From assembly GCF_900096975.1 (NCBI RefSeq), contig NZ_FMYQ01000025.1, positions 54,080 through 118,079 on the forward strand: a stretch of 64,000 nt of DNA, given 5' to 3'. The number at the start of each line of letters is the position of its first letter. The stretch's first letter is position 1. Origin of the DNA: Paraburkholderia lycopersici (GTDB taxonomy: Bacteria > Pseudomonadota > Gammaproteobacteria > Burkholderiales > Burkholderiaceae). Position numbers and translations under genes: made by a program. The notes beneath the pieces were generated by a model, which was not told the origin of the DNA, searched no databases, and saw only the letters and a list, made by a program, of their open reading frames with translations. Shown here one piece after another: positions 16,866 through 24,961 of the stretch.

Positions 16866-18043
16866 AAACGTTCGCGCGCCGCCTGCGCGGCTACGCCATC
16901 GCTCTCGTGCCGCACGGCTACCTGGCCTTGCTGCTGGTCGTAAACGGCCTGATGCTGGTGCGCCCGGTCGCGCAGAAAGCGCTCGAACACGCGCGCGGCA
17001 ACTGGTTCGAAGACTGGATCACGCTCATCAATGCGTTCGGCGTGCTCGCGCTTCCCCAGGCGGTGGTCGCCACCGGCCTCGCGACGATGTCGATCGGCAT
17101 TGCATTGCGGGCGCGCATGGCGTGGGTGCTCGCGTTGGTGCTGCTCGCGGCCGCGGCCAGCATTTGCCTGTGGGGCGACTATCGCAGCCATGCGCTCGCC
17201 GCCTTCACGCTTGCGCTCGCCTGCGCGCTCATTTACTACTGGCGCCGCTTCGACCGGGCGAGCCTGGCCGCGGGCTCCCTGTTCGCATTCCTTAGCATCG
17301 GCTCGTTGATCGTCTACGCGGTGTTCGGCTCGCTCTACCTGGGCGACGACTTCGCGCCGCCGATCCGCAACTTCGTCACGGCGTTCTACTTCTCGATCGT
17401 GTCGATGTCCACGGTCGGCTATGGCGATATCGTGCCGCGCTCGGACACGGCGCGGCTTTTCACGGCTTCGATCATCGTGCTCGGCATCACCGTGTTCGCG
17501 ACGTCGATCAGCGCCGTGATCGGACCCGTGATCGGCGGCCATTTGAAACGCATCGTGAAGGGAGGCATCTCCAACGTGACCCGCAAGAACCACTATCTGA
17601 TCGTCGGCGCGTCGCCGCTCGCGCACAGCGTATACGCGGGGCTCGTCAAGCGCGGCTACGCGGCGACCGTGATCGTCGCGCCCAACACGCCGCACACTTA
17701 TCCCGCGCAGACCGACCTCATCGTCGGCGACGCGAGCGACACCGCCACACTGCACAGTGCGGGCGCCGAAACCGCGCTCGCCGCGCTCGCGCTGCGCTCG
17801 GACGACGCCGAGAACGCCTTCGTGATTCTCGCGATCAAGGAGCTCGCGCCGAAGGTGCGCACCGTGGCGCTGGTGAACGACAGCCGCAACCTGCAGCGGC
17901 TGCGCCTGTTGCAGCCCGACATGGTTTTTTCGCCGCAGTTGCTCGCGGGCGAGCTGCTGGCGCGCACGCTCAACAACGAGACCATCGACAACACGCTGAT
18001 CGAGCAGTTGCTGTTCGGCAAGGGTGCGGGCAACGCGGCCTGA
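16862..18043 (+). CDS. Voltage-gated-like potassium channel with RCK (TrkA-N) domain
   Basis: The 393-residue protein has several N-terminal membrane helices, a pore helix with the selectivity filter TVGYGD at 184-189, and a cytoplasmic RCK/TrkA-N domain from about residue 238 with a NAD-binding-like IVGASPLAHSVYAGL turn. It is expected to conduct K+ gated by a cytoplasmic ligand, as in the Kch/YbaL-related group. ATGA overlap with the upstream MscS gene points to a joint osmotic or ion homeostasis role. Confidence 0.9.
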   Translation: MKTFARRLRGYAIALVPHGYLALLLVVNGLMLVRPVAQKALEHARGNWFEDWITLINAFGVLALPQAVVATGLATMSIGIALRARMAWVLALVLLAAAASICLWGDYRSHALAAFTLALACALIYYWRRFDRASLAAGSLFAFLSIGSLIVYAVFGSLYLGDDFAPPIRNFVTAFYFSIVSMSTVGYGDIVPRSDTARLFTASIIVLGITVFATSISAVIGPVIGGHLKRIVKGGISNVTRKNHYLIVGASPLAHSVYAGLVKRGYAATVIVAPNTPHTYPAQTDLIVGDASDTATLHSAGAETALAALALRSDDAENAFVILAIKELAPKVRTVALVNDSRNLQRLRLLQPDMVFSPQLLAGELLARTLNNETIDNTLIEQLLFGKGAGNAA

Positions 18044-18072
18044 TGCGCGCGTTTTCCGGCTGATGGCCGCTA

Positions 18073-18642
18073 TCAGCGCCCCCGCGGCGGCAGCCGGCGA
18101 AACAGCGTGGGATAGTCGATCACGAGGCCGTCCTCGTCCACGCGCAGATTCGCCGTGAAGTCGCGGAAGATGCCCTCGTAGCGATATTCGCGCCCGGGTT
18201 CGATGCAGACGTAGGCCTGTTCGACCGGCATTGGCTCCAGCTCGGGCGCGGCGATGTACACGACGCAGATGGGCCTGCGCTCGCCGCGTTCGAGGCCGAG
18301 GCGTTTGATCGGCAGCGTGTTCGTGAACGGCGTCGCGGCGATATCGATGTCGATGCAGCCTTCCAGCGCGTGGAGCACGCGCCCTTCGCCGTCGCGCCAA
18401 TGGCCTTCTCCGTCGCCGCGGAGGACGAGTGCGCGGCCGCCCATCACGCGCAGCGCCGCCCAGGTCACTCGCCAGCGCGCATCGCACTCGATCGCGTAGC
18501 ACAGTCCATAGGCCTTGCCGTAGCGCTCCCCGACGACCACGCTTTCCACGCGGATCACGTCGCCGTTTGTGCCGTGCTTCGCGTCGAACGCCAGATGCTC
18601 GACGCCCTCGCTGGTTTCGGATGCCCAACGCACTTCACGCAT
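18073..18642 (-). CDS. Putative glycolipid-binding domain protein
   Basis: This 189-residue protein resembles the putative glycolipid-binding family (formerly DUF1089), with the WxxxxxxGxEHLAF-like N-terminus and central GxGxWxxxxG segment seen in that group. It has no signal peptide or membrane segment, so it is probably cytosolic. The function is not established. It is convergent with the potassium channel gene and has the 49-bp hairpin repeats directly upstream of its start. Confidence 0.65.
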   Translation of the reverse strand: MREVRWASETSEGVEHLAFDAKHGTNGDVIRVESVVVGERYGKAYGLCYAIECDARWRVTWAALRVMGGRALVLRGDGEGHWRDGEGRVLHALEGCIDIDIAATPFTNTLPIKRLGLERGERRPICVVYIAAPELEPMPVEQAYVCIEPGREYRYEGIFRDFTANLRVDEDGLVIDYPTLFRRLPPRGR

Positions 18643-18652
18643 CGCCCGTCTC

Positions 18653-18802
18653 CTGTCGATCAGAGTTAGCGCTTTAGCGCTTACTCTGATCCCATGCAGA
18701 GCTGTCGATCAGAGTTGGCGCTTTAGCGCTTACTCTGATCCCATGCAGAGCTGTTGATCAGAGTTGGCGCCAGCTTCAGCGCTTACCGCGGCTCCATGCA
18801 GC
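18653..18802. repeat. Tandem 49-bp repeat with an internal hairpin, three copies
   Basis: Copies 1 (18653-18701) and 2 (18702-18750) differ at one base; copy 3 (18751-18802) is diverged. Each unit contains GATCAGAGT and ACTCTGATC as inverted arms around GCGCTTTAGCGC, able to form a long stem in DNA or RNA, followed by CCATGCAGAG. It lies just upstream of the glycolipid-binding gene start. This may be a REP-like or regulatory structured element; no transposase is present. Confidence 0.85.
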
Positions 18803-19545
18803 GCCGGCTGGCTGCCAGCATCGCCGTGCACATATCGTAACGCGGCGGGCAAATCCGGTGCGCACTGGCGCGGCGAACGCCCTCTCGTGCGAAGCAAATA
18901 GCAACTATCAACGCTAAAGCACGCGGAAGCGACGCGCATCGCCCATGCTCGCCATGCTTTCCCCATGCCCGCCCATCCGCACGCCGATGCACGCCCCGCG
19001 CTCGCCGACACCGCCGCAACCGGCACGCTTTCGCGCAGCCTCGGCCAGATCGCGCTGCAAGCGCAGGCGGGTACGGGCGCGTGCCTGCTCGCGGCGCTCG
19101 CGCTCGCCGACTGGCGGCGACGGCCGGCAAGCCGTGGCGCGATCCGCACGGATACCGCGATTACATCGTCATCCTTATCTTTTTCGTTTTGCGGCGTACG
19201 CGACGATCGCACGGCAAAGCGCGTTTGAATATCTCCGGGGCAGTTCCACCAGGCCGTCCACGACGACGCATTGACGCACCCCGTCCCTCTGCGCGGTGTA
19301 TTGACGCACTGCGCTCCCCCTCACGTCCATTCAGTGCATCTCGCGCACTTAATTTAAATTGATCTTTATCAATGCGTTAGCGCATACCTTTGTCGATTTG
19401 AGATTGACTTCTGCGACATGCTGGCGCAGTTTGCGGCGCAGCAAAACCACCGCCGTTCCCCTACGCTTACGTCCATCGCACGCAAGAGCAGCCCCCTCTG
19501 CCGCGCCGTGCGACGTTTCCCGGTATGCAAGCAACAGGCACGCAC
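18803..19545. other. Gene-poor stretch upstream of the cytochrome bd operon
   Basis: No confident gene is present. From 18965 a frame beginning MPAHPHADA has coding-like codons for about 50 residues, ending near LADWRR; a different frame then continues plausibly as GKPWRDPHGYRDYIVILIFF. This could be a small gene broken by a frameshift or a relic, but I recognise neither part. From about 19230 to 19545 base composition falls and the stretch holds the ANR box and presumably the cydA promoter. Confidence 0.4.
19359..19372. promoter_or_regulatory. ANR/FNR box of the cyd operon
   Basis: TTGATCTTTATCAA matches the consensus TTGATNNNNATCAA at every fixed position. It is 174 bases upstream of the cydA start with no gene between. 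For a class II site the transcript would begin near 19407, after a poor -10-like sequence. Oxygen-limitation control by an ANR/FNR protein is the natural inference. Confidence 0.8.
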
Positions 19546-21003
19546 ATGCACACGTCACTCTCCGCGTTCGACCTCGCCCGGCTGCAGTTCGCCTTCACAG
19601 TCTCGTTCCATATCGTCTTTCCCGCGCTCTCCATCGGGCTCGCGAGTTTCATCGCCGTGCTCGAAGCGTGCTGGCTCAAAACCCGCCAGCCGTTCTACAA
19701 GGACCTTTGCCTGTTCTGGTCCAAAGTATTCGCCGTCGCCTTCGGCATGGGCGTCGTTTCCGGCGTTGTCATGAGTTACGAGTTCGGCACCAACTGGTCG
19801 GGCTTTTCCTCGTTCGCAGGCCCCGTCACCGGGCCGCTGCTGATGTACGAAGTCATGACCGCGTTTTTTCTCGAGGCAGGCTTCCTCGGCATCATGCTGT
19901 TCGGCTGGAACCGCGTAAGCCCGCGCGCCCACTTCGGCGCAACGCTCATGGTCGCCGTCGGCACGCTCATCTCCACGTTCTGGATCCTCGCTTCGAATAG
20001 CTGGATGCAGACGCCGCAAGGCTTCGAAATCGTGAACGGGCACGTCGTGCCGACCGACTGGTTCAAGATCATCTTCAACCCGTCGTTCCCCTACCGCCTT
20101 GCGCACATGGCGATCGCCGCGTTCATCGTGGCCGCGCTCGTGGTCGCCGCGAGCGGCGCATGGCATCTGCTCAAGGGCCGCCGCGACCCTGCCATCAAGA
20201 AGATGTTTTCGATGGCGCTCGGCCTTCTGCTCGTGCTGGCGCCGGTGCAGGCCTTCGTGGGCGACGCGCACGGCCTGAACACGCGCGAACACCAGCCCGC
20301 CAAGATCGCCGCGATCGAAGGCATTTGGGACACCGAACAAGGCGGCACCGCGCTCAATCTCTTCGGCATTCCCGACATGCAGGCCGAAACGACGCGCTAC
20401 GCCGTTTCCGTTCCGCACCTCGGCAGCCTGATTCTCACGCATAGCTGGGACGGCCAGATCAAGGGCCTCAAATCATTCCCGGCCGACGAGCGGCCCAATT
20501 CGCCGCTCCTGTTCTGGAGCTTCCGCGTGATGGTCGGCTTAGGTCTGCTGATGATTCTGCTCGCCGTGACCGGCTGGGTGCTGCGCCGCCGCGGCACGCT
20601 CTACGAGTCGCGCGGCTTTCAGCGTTTCGCGCTCGCGATGGGGCCGACCGGATTCGCCACGCTGCTCGCGAGCTGGGTGACGACCGAGGCCGGCCGCCAG
20701 CCCTGGGTGGTCTATGGCGTGATGCGAACGGCGCAGGCGGTGTCGCCGCTCACGACGCAGCAGGTCGGCGTTTCGCTGATGGCGTTCGTGGTCGTGTACT
20801 TCCTCGTGTTCGGCACGGGCATCTATTACATGCTCAAGCTGCTGCGCAAAGGCCCCGCCCTGCCCGGCGAAACACCTCGCGAACCGCGCCAGCCGGACCC
20901 GCAGCGCCAACCGCACGAGCCGCGTATGGCACACCCCGCGCTCGCCGCGAACCAGACCGCGCGCCGCCCCATGTCCGCCGCCGATCAGCTGATCGACGCC
21001 TGA
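19546..21003 (+). CDS. cydA: Cytochrome bd-type (CIO) quinol oxidase subunit I
   Basis: This 485-residue inner-membrane subunit binds the hemes and oxidises ubiquinol while reducing oxygen to water. Visible ligands and conserved acids are H22, H187, E102 and E110, with the GRQPW motif in the C-terminal half. The quinol (Q) loop is short, as in cyanide-insensitive oxidases rather than the long-loop E. coli enzyme. The start at MHTSLSAF matches the family; a start seven codons earlier is possible. It leads an operon with cydB and a DUF2474 protein, preceded by an ANR box. Confidence 0.95.
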   Translation: MHTSLSAFDLARLQFAFTVSFHIVFPALSIGLASFIAVLEACWLKTRQPFYKDLCLFWSKVFAVAFGMGVVSGVVMSYEFGTNWSGFSSFAGPVTGPLLMYEVMTAFFLEAGFLGIMLFGWNRVSPRAHFGATLMVAVGTLISTFWILASNSWMQTPQGFEIVNGHVVPTDWFKIIFNPSFPYRLAHMAIAAFIVAALVVAASGAWHLLKGRRDPAIKKMFSMALGLLLVLAPVQAFVGDAHGLNTREHQPAKIAAIEGIWDTEQGGTALNLFGIPDMQAETTRYAVSVPHLGSLILTHSWDGQIKGLKSFPADERPNSPLLFWSFRVMVGLGLLMILLAVTGWVLRRRGTLYESRGFQRFALAMGPTGFATLLASWVTTEAGRQPWVVYGVMRTAQAVSPLTTQQVGVSLMAFVVVYFLVFGTGIYYMLKLLRKGPALPGETPREPRQPDPQRQPHEPRMAHPALAANQTARRPMSAADQLIDA

Positions 21004-21040
21004 CGCTTTCCGCATTCAACGTTACGAGGCTAGCAAGCAA

Positions 21041-22045
21041 ATGGACGTCACCGTCATCTGGGCCGCGATCATCGCGCTCGGTGTTCTTCTCTACGTGGTG
21101 CTGGACGGCTTCGATCTCGGCATCGGCATCGTGTTTCCGCTCTTTCCCGACGAGGAGGAACGCGATCTCATGATGAACACGGTCGCGCCGGTATGGGACG
21201 GCAACGAGACCTGGCTCGTGCTGGGCGGCGCGGGGCTTTTCGCCGTATTTCCCATTGTCTATTCGACCGTGCTCTCCGCGCTCTACCTGCCGCTCGTGTT
21301 CATGCTCGCGTGCCTGATCTTCCGCGGCGTGTCGTTTGAAATTCGCGCGAAGGCCAAACGCACGAAGCATCTCTGGGACCTCGCGTTCATCGGCGGATCG
21401 ACGGGCGCGGCGCTCTTCCAGGGCATCGCGCTGGGCGCCTTCCTGCAAGGCATCCCGATGGACGACGGTCGCTTCGCGGGCAGCGCCTTCGACTGGCTCA
21501 CGCCGTTCAGCCTGCTATCGGGCTTCGGGCTCGTCGCCACCTACGCGCTGCTTGGTTGCTGCTGGCTCGTGGCGAAGACCGAGGGCGATCTGCAGCGCCG
21601 CCTGCGCAAGCTCGTGTGGCCGCTCACGGTGATGCTGCTCGGCTTCATCGCTCTCGTAAGCCTGTGGACGCCGCTGCAAGACCCCGCCATTGCCGGGCGC
21701 TGGTTCCGCTCGGGCCTCTTCTGGCGTCTCGCTCCGGTGCCGCTGCTCGTGCTCGCCTGCGCCGCGTGGATGCGCTGGGCCGTCCATGCGCGCCATCACA
21801 AAACACCGTTCATTGCCGCAATCGGACTCGTGCTGCTCGGCTACGCGGGCCTTCTCGTGAGCCTCTGGCCTTATGCGATTCCGCAAGGCCTCACGCTTTG
21901 GGAAGCGGCCGCGCCGCGCGAGAGCCAGGTGTTCACGCTCGCGGGCGCGGCGTTCATTCTGCCAGTCATCCTTGCGTATACAGCGCTCGGGTACTGGGTC
22001 TTCAGGGGCAAGGTGCGTCATGGCGACACCCATCACTACCACTAA
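21041..22045 (+). CDS. cydB: Cytochrome bd-type quinol oxidase subunit II
   Basis: The 334-residue membrane subunit begins with the conserved VIWAAIIALGVLLYVVLDGFD helix region and continues with a NTVAPVWDGNETWLV segment, both hallmarks of CydB/CioB. It partners CydA in the inner membrane. It follows cydA after 37 bases, and its 3' end overlaps the DUF2474 gene by 26 bases. Confidence 0.95.
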   Translation: MDVTVIWAAIIALGVLLYVVLDGFDLGIGIVFPLFPDEEERDLMMNTVAPVWDGNETWLVLGGAGLFAVFPIVYSTVLSALYLPLVFMLACLIFRGVSFEIRAKAKRTKHLWDLAFIGGSTGAALFQGIALGAFLQGIPMDDGRFAGSAFDWLTPFSLLSGFGLVATYALLGCCWLVAKTEGDLQRRLRKLVWPLTVMLLGFIALVSLWTPLQDPAIAGRWFRSGLFWRLAPVPLLVLACAAWMRWAVHARHHKTPFIAAIGLVLLGYAGLLVSLWPYAIPQGLTLWEAAAPRESQVFTLAGAAFILPVILAYTALGYWVFRGKVRHGDTHHYH

Positions 22046-22178
22046 TGCGAAGCGCGGCCGCGCGCTGCCCGGCTGGCTCTGGTTCGTCCTCCTGTGGTGC
22101 GCGGGCGTGGGCGCGGCGGTGTCGCTCGGCTTCGCGTTCAAGGTTCTCATGAACCTCACGCTGTTCGCCGTGAAGTGA
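22020..22178 (+). CDS. DUF2474-type small membrane subunit of cytochrome bd oxidase (CydX-like)
   Basis: This 52-residue peptide has one membrane helix (about residues 17-37, WLWFVLLWCAGVGAAVSLGF) preceded by a basic N-terminus. Its position, overlapping the cydB 3' end by 26 bases in another frame, and its size match the DUF2474 proteins found at the end of cio operons. It probably stabilises the oxidase as CydX does in E. coli; direct homology to CydX is not clear. Confidence 0.8.
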   Translation: MATPITTTNAKRGRALPGWLWFVLLWCAGVGAAVSLGFAFKVLMNLTLFAVK

Positions 22179-22250
22179 CCATCGCAAGCGCACTCGTTTT
22201 CGCCGCGCCGCGTTAGACTGCAGGTTGTCTGTAATTCCGGCGAAAACGAC

Positions 22251-23030
22251 ATGCAACAGATGACCTTCATGGAATGCGTCAAGCGCGCGTGGTCCAGCGC
22301 CTGGCAAGCCGCCGTGCAAATGCCGCTCCTCGTCGCGGGCACCTTCGTGGCCTACGCGGCGCTCGGCTGGTTCGGGCTCGCGGGCCGGCCCGTGCCGGCC
22401 GAAGGCGCAACGCCCTCCGCCGGGCTCATCGCACTCGGCAATCTCGCCTCGGTCCTGAACTCGTTCATCTATCTCTGGTTCACGCTCAAGATCTCGCGTT
22501 TCGTGCTGCTGGGCGAGCGGGCCACGCCGCTCATGCCGGCCGGGGGAAAGCCTTTCCTGCGCATTTTCGCGGTCGGCCTCATCCTGGCCGTCGCGCTCGG
22601 CGCGTTCGCGCTCACGCTATGGTTCGTGCTGAGGCCTCGCTATCAGGGCGGCGCAGCGTTCCTCGTACTGGTGGTCGTCGTGATCTGGATGTTCGTCTCG
22701 GTGCGTCTCTCGCTGCTCTTTCCCGCGCTCTCGATCGGCAGCCCGATCGCGTTCGGCGCCGCATGGCGCGATAGCCGAGGGCATTTCTGGAACCTGTTCG
22801 GCGTGACTTTCGTTGCGGCGCTGCCGGTCGCCGTGGGCGGCCTGCTCATTCTGATCGGCATGGGCCTTGCGGGCGTCTCGCCCCAGATCGTGCAGAAGCC
22901 AGGCTGGCTCACCGCGCTCGCCATCGGCCAGAGCGTCGGCAACATCGTGTTCGCACTGCTTACCAGTGCGGCGCTCGCCTGGCTTTATCGCCGTTATGCC
23001 GAAACTTTGCCCGCCCCCGCCGCACCCTGA
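22251..23030 (+). CDS. Hypothetical multi-pass inner-membrane protein
   Basis: This 259-residue protein has about six hydrophobic helices and a short N-terminal amphipathic stretch (MTFMECVKRAWSSAWQ). The N-terminal pattern, a domain of alternating helices with ISRFVLLGE between them, resembles uncharacterised membrane domains near glycerophosphodiesterase-type proteins, but I cannot name a family. It follows the cyd operon by 72 bases and may be read through from it. Confidence 0.7.
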   Translation: MQQMTFMECVKRAWSSAWQAAVQMPLLVAGTFVAYAALGWFGLAGRPVPAEGATPSAGLIALGNLASVLNSFIYLWFTLKISRFVLLGERATPLMPAGGKPFLRIFAVGLILAVALGAFALTLWFVLRPRYQGGAAFLVLVVVVIWMFVSVRLSLLFPALSIGSPIAFGAAWRDSRGHFWNLFGVTFVAALPVAVGGLLILIGMGLAGVSPQIVQKPGWLTALAIGQSVGNIVFALLTSAALAWLYRRYAETLPAPAAP

Positions 23031-23051
23031 CCTGCAAGACCGGGCCGTGCC

Positions 23052-23756
23052 CTACCACACGCCCGGCACGAAGCGATAACGCACGCGCGCCAGGTATTCG
23101 CGGTAGCCGGGCAAACTCTCCGCAAGCGCCTCCTCCTCGCGCACCGCGCGATAGCCGATCGCCACGACCATGAACGGCACGCACGCAAGTCCCCACCAGG
23201 AGCCGAGCATGAGCGGCGTGCCGACAAGAAAGAGCAGCGCGAAGGCGTACATCGGATGGCGCACCCAGGCATACGGGCCGCTGTCGCTGACCGTATGCCC
23301 GCGTTCGAGCTGGATCTTCACGACCGGCGCCGCATAGCGGTTCGCCGCGAAAACGGCGCGCGTCGCGTAGATGTCGACGGCTATGGCGATCGCCCCCAGC
23401 ACGCCGAGCCACAGTGGCACGTTCGACCAGCCCTTGCGCACGGCGTCGATGCCCATCAGGCACAACCACGCGCCAAAGCCCACCGAAACGCACAGCATGA
23501 ACACGCGGTCCCACGGCTGCTGCTCGCGTTGCGCGAAGGGCGCGAGGCGTTCGGCAAGCAGGCCCGGATCTTCGCGCGCGAGCCACAGACCGATCCAGAT
23601 GCCGCATACGGCCCACCCGGTCAGCCAGAGCCACGCGGCCGTCCATGCGAGCGTGCCCGCCGAGCCGAACAATAGCGCGCCCATCAGCCCGAACCAGATC
23701 GCGACCTCGACGAATAGTTTCGTCATCAACGGTTTCGTCATTAGCGGCCGGCTCAC
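23052..23756 (-). CDS. Isoprenylcysteine carboxyl methyltransferase-like membrane protein
   Basis: The 234-residue protein has five or so membrane helices and the ICMT/NnrU-type C-terminus: GPYAWVRHPMYAF followed by REEEALAESLPGYREY. These residues bind S-adenosylmethionine and the substrate in family members; the bacterial substrate is unknown. A textbook ribosome site AAGGAGG at 23762-23768 lies five bases before GTG 23756, so I place the start there rather than at the ATG eight codons upstream. Confidence 0.78.
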   Translation of the reverse strand: MSRPLMTKPLMTKLFVEVAIWFGLMGALLFGSAGTLAWTAAWLWLTGWAVCGIWIGLWLAREDPGLLAERLAPFAQREQQPWDRVFMLCVSVGFGAWLCLMGIDAVRKGWSNVPLWLGVLGAIAIAVDIYATRAVFAANRYAAPVVKIQLERGHTVSDSGPYAWVRHPMYAFALLFLVGTPLMLGSWWGLACVPFMVVAIGYRAVREEEALAESLPGYREYLARVRYRFVPGVW

Positions 23757-23788
23757 GATGGCCTCCTTGCGCTTGCGCATTCACCCGC

Positions 23789-24655
23789 TTACCGCTTTGC
23801 GCCGCGCGACATCATGCGTGCGTAGAGCGCTGCGGCATCGACGCACTGTGCCGCGTCGCCGCGCGCGAGATCGATGCCGAAGCGTTCGCGCAGGCACTGC
23901 GCGAGTTCCTCTGCGCTTGCGATCGTGCGTTCCTCGATAACCCGCCCTTGCGCGTCGCGCTCGCTCAAGTGCTCGTTGAAGAGGATCGCCCGGCCGCCTT
24001 CGCGCGCGATGCATGCGATCAGGCTGAACGTAAAAAACGATTCGGGCGACGCGGACGTGTACCAGTTCGCCATTTCGTAATCGACCCATTCCGCCGGCGT
24101 CAATTCGAAGCGGTAGAGGTCGATCCACTTCTCGCCGTCGAACAGTTCGAGCTTGCGCCCGTTCGCCGGCGACCTCGTGATCCGCGCCGGTTCATGCGGC
24201 GTTTGCTGCTCCGCTTCGGTCGAGAACGAGAGCGGCGCGCACAGCGTCGCGCCGCCGAAGCCGACATCGGCGAGCCACGAATCGCCCTCCGCCTCCACTC
24301 GCAACAGCATGTGCGTGCGCGGCGTGCGCGCGCCGGGTTCGCGGCCGTACAACACGCGTGCGGCGAGCGGCGTCACCTCGAAGCCAAGCTGGATGAGTAC
24401 GTGCGCCAGCAGCGTGTTGTGCTCGAAGCAATAGCCGCCGCGGCGTCGCGCGACGAGTTTCTCGACGACGTCCGGCAGCGCAACCGACACGCGCCGTCCG
24501 GCGAGCGGATCGAGATTTTCGAACGGAATGGCGAGCGGATGGAGACGATGCAGGTCGCGCAGTACGGCAAGCGTCGCGGCGCGCGGTCCATCGTAGCCGA
24601 TGCGCTCGAAGTACCGGTCGAGATCGACTTCGTAGCGCGCCTGGATGTCTGTCAT
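23789..24655 (-). CDS. nat: Arylamine N-acetyltransferase
   Basis: This 288-residue cytosolic enzyme transfers acetyl from acetyl-CoA to arylamines, arylhydrazines or hydroxylamines. The catalytic triad is visible: C76 in RRGGYCFEHN, H115 in RTHMLL and D130 in WLADVGFG, with the expected spacings. A GGGG ribosome site precedes the ATG. It ends 33 bases before the methyltransferase-like gene and may be co-transcribed with it. Confidence 0.93.
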   Translation of the reverse strand: MTDIQARYEVDLDRYFERIGYDGPRAATLAVLRDLHRLHPLAIPFENLDPLAGRRVSVALPDVVEKLVARRRGGYCFEHNTLLAHVLIQLGFEVTPLAARVLYGREPGARTPRTHMLLRVEAEGDSWLADVGFGGATLCAPLSFSTEAEQQTPHEPARITRSPANGRKLELFDGEKWIDLYRFELTPAEWVDYEMANWYTSASPESFFTFSLIACIAREGGRAILFNEHLSERDAQGRVIEERTIASAEELAQCLRERFGIDLARGDAAQCVDAAALYARMMSRGAKR

Positions 24656-24819
24656 GAGCCCCCTTTATGGTCGGTTCGTTCAGTGTGCGCCCATTCATGC
24701 CCGAGATGCCGCGCGACTTCATCCGTCTGACTGAATCGCGAAAAACCAGCCATCTGTAATGCATGGTGCGCCATCAGACAGCAATTCGTAAGGATACAGA
24801 TGACCCTGAGTAAAACAAT

Positions 24820-24834
24820 TGCGAATCATTCTCG
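24820..24834. promoter_or_regulatory. Fur box
   Basis: TGCGAAT-C-ATTCTCG matches the 7-1-7 Fur consensus TGATAATnATTATCA at 10 of 14 fixed positions, and TGCGAATnATTCTC is a form common in beta-proteobacterial Fur sites. It sits 128 bases upstream of the porin gene, seven bases before a good -35 box. Repression under iron sufficiency is inferred. Confidence 0.7.
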
Positions 24835-24840
24835 TTTCTG

Positions 24841-24869
24841 TTGACGCCCGCATTGTCAATGAGTACGAT
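24841..24869 (+). promoter_or_regulatory. Candidate sigma-70 promoter of the iron operon
   Basis: TTGACG at 24841-24846 and TACGAT at 24864-24869 are spaced by 17 bases, near consensus. The transcript would start about 24876, leaving a leader of some 86 bases. The Fur box lies just upstream, close enough for a Fur polymer to cover the -35 region. Confidence 0.5.
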
Positions 24870-24961
24870 GGCGCCGTCTGGAGATGTCGGGTATTCAGTG
24901 GTTCGCGAATAATGAACGCCAAAGCGACAATCACGCAATCATTCAATAAGTAAGGAATACG

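Larger units (their letters stand above)
24656..24961. other. Intergenic region of the iron operon
   Basis: This 306-base stretch between divergent genes is clearly richer in A and T than its flanks. It carries the Fur box and promoter described below. A minus-strand frame from 24719 to 24946 is not gene-like. No RNA gene is seen. Confidence 0.6.

Noticed and set aside
16376..18628. Minus-strand frame of about 750 codons opposite the MscS and potassium-channel genes
   Set aside because: Composition is Arg/His-rich and shadow-like; the plus strand encodes two recognisable channels with ATGA overlap.
18945..19274. Overlapping plus-strand frames before cydA as a genuine gene
   Set aside because: No single frame is gene-like throughout; recorded only as a possible broken gene.
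24719..24946. 75-codon minus-strand frame in the iron-operon promoter region
   Set aside because: It overlaps the Fur box and promoter, has poor codon use and no recognisable product.
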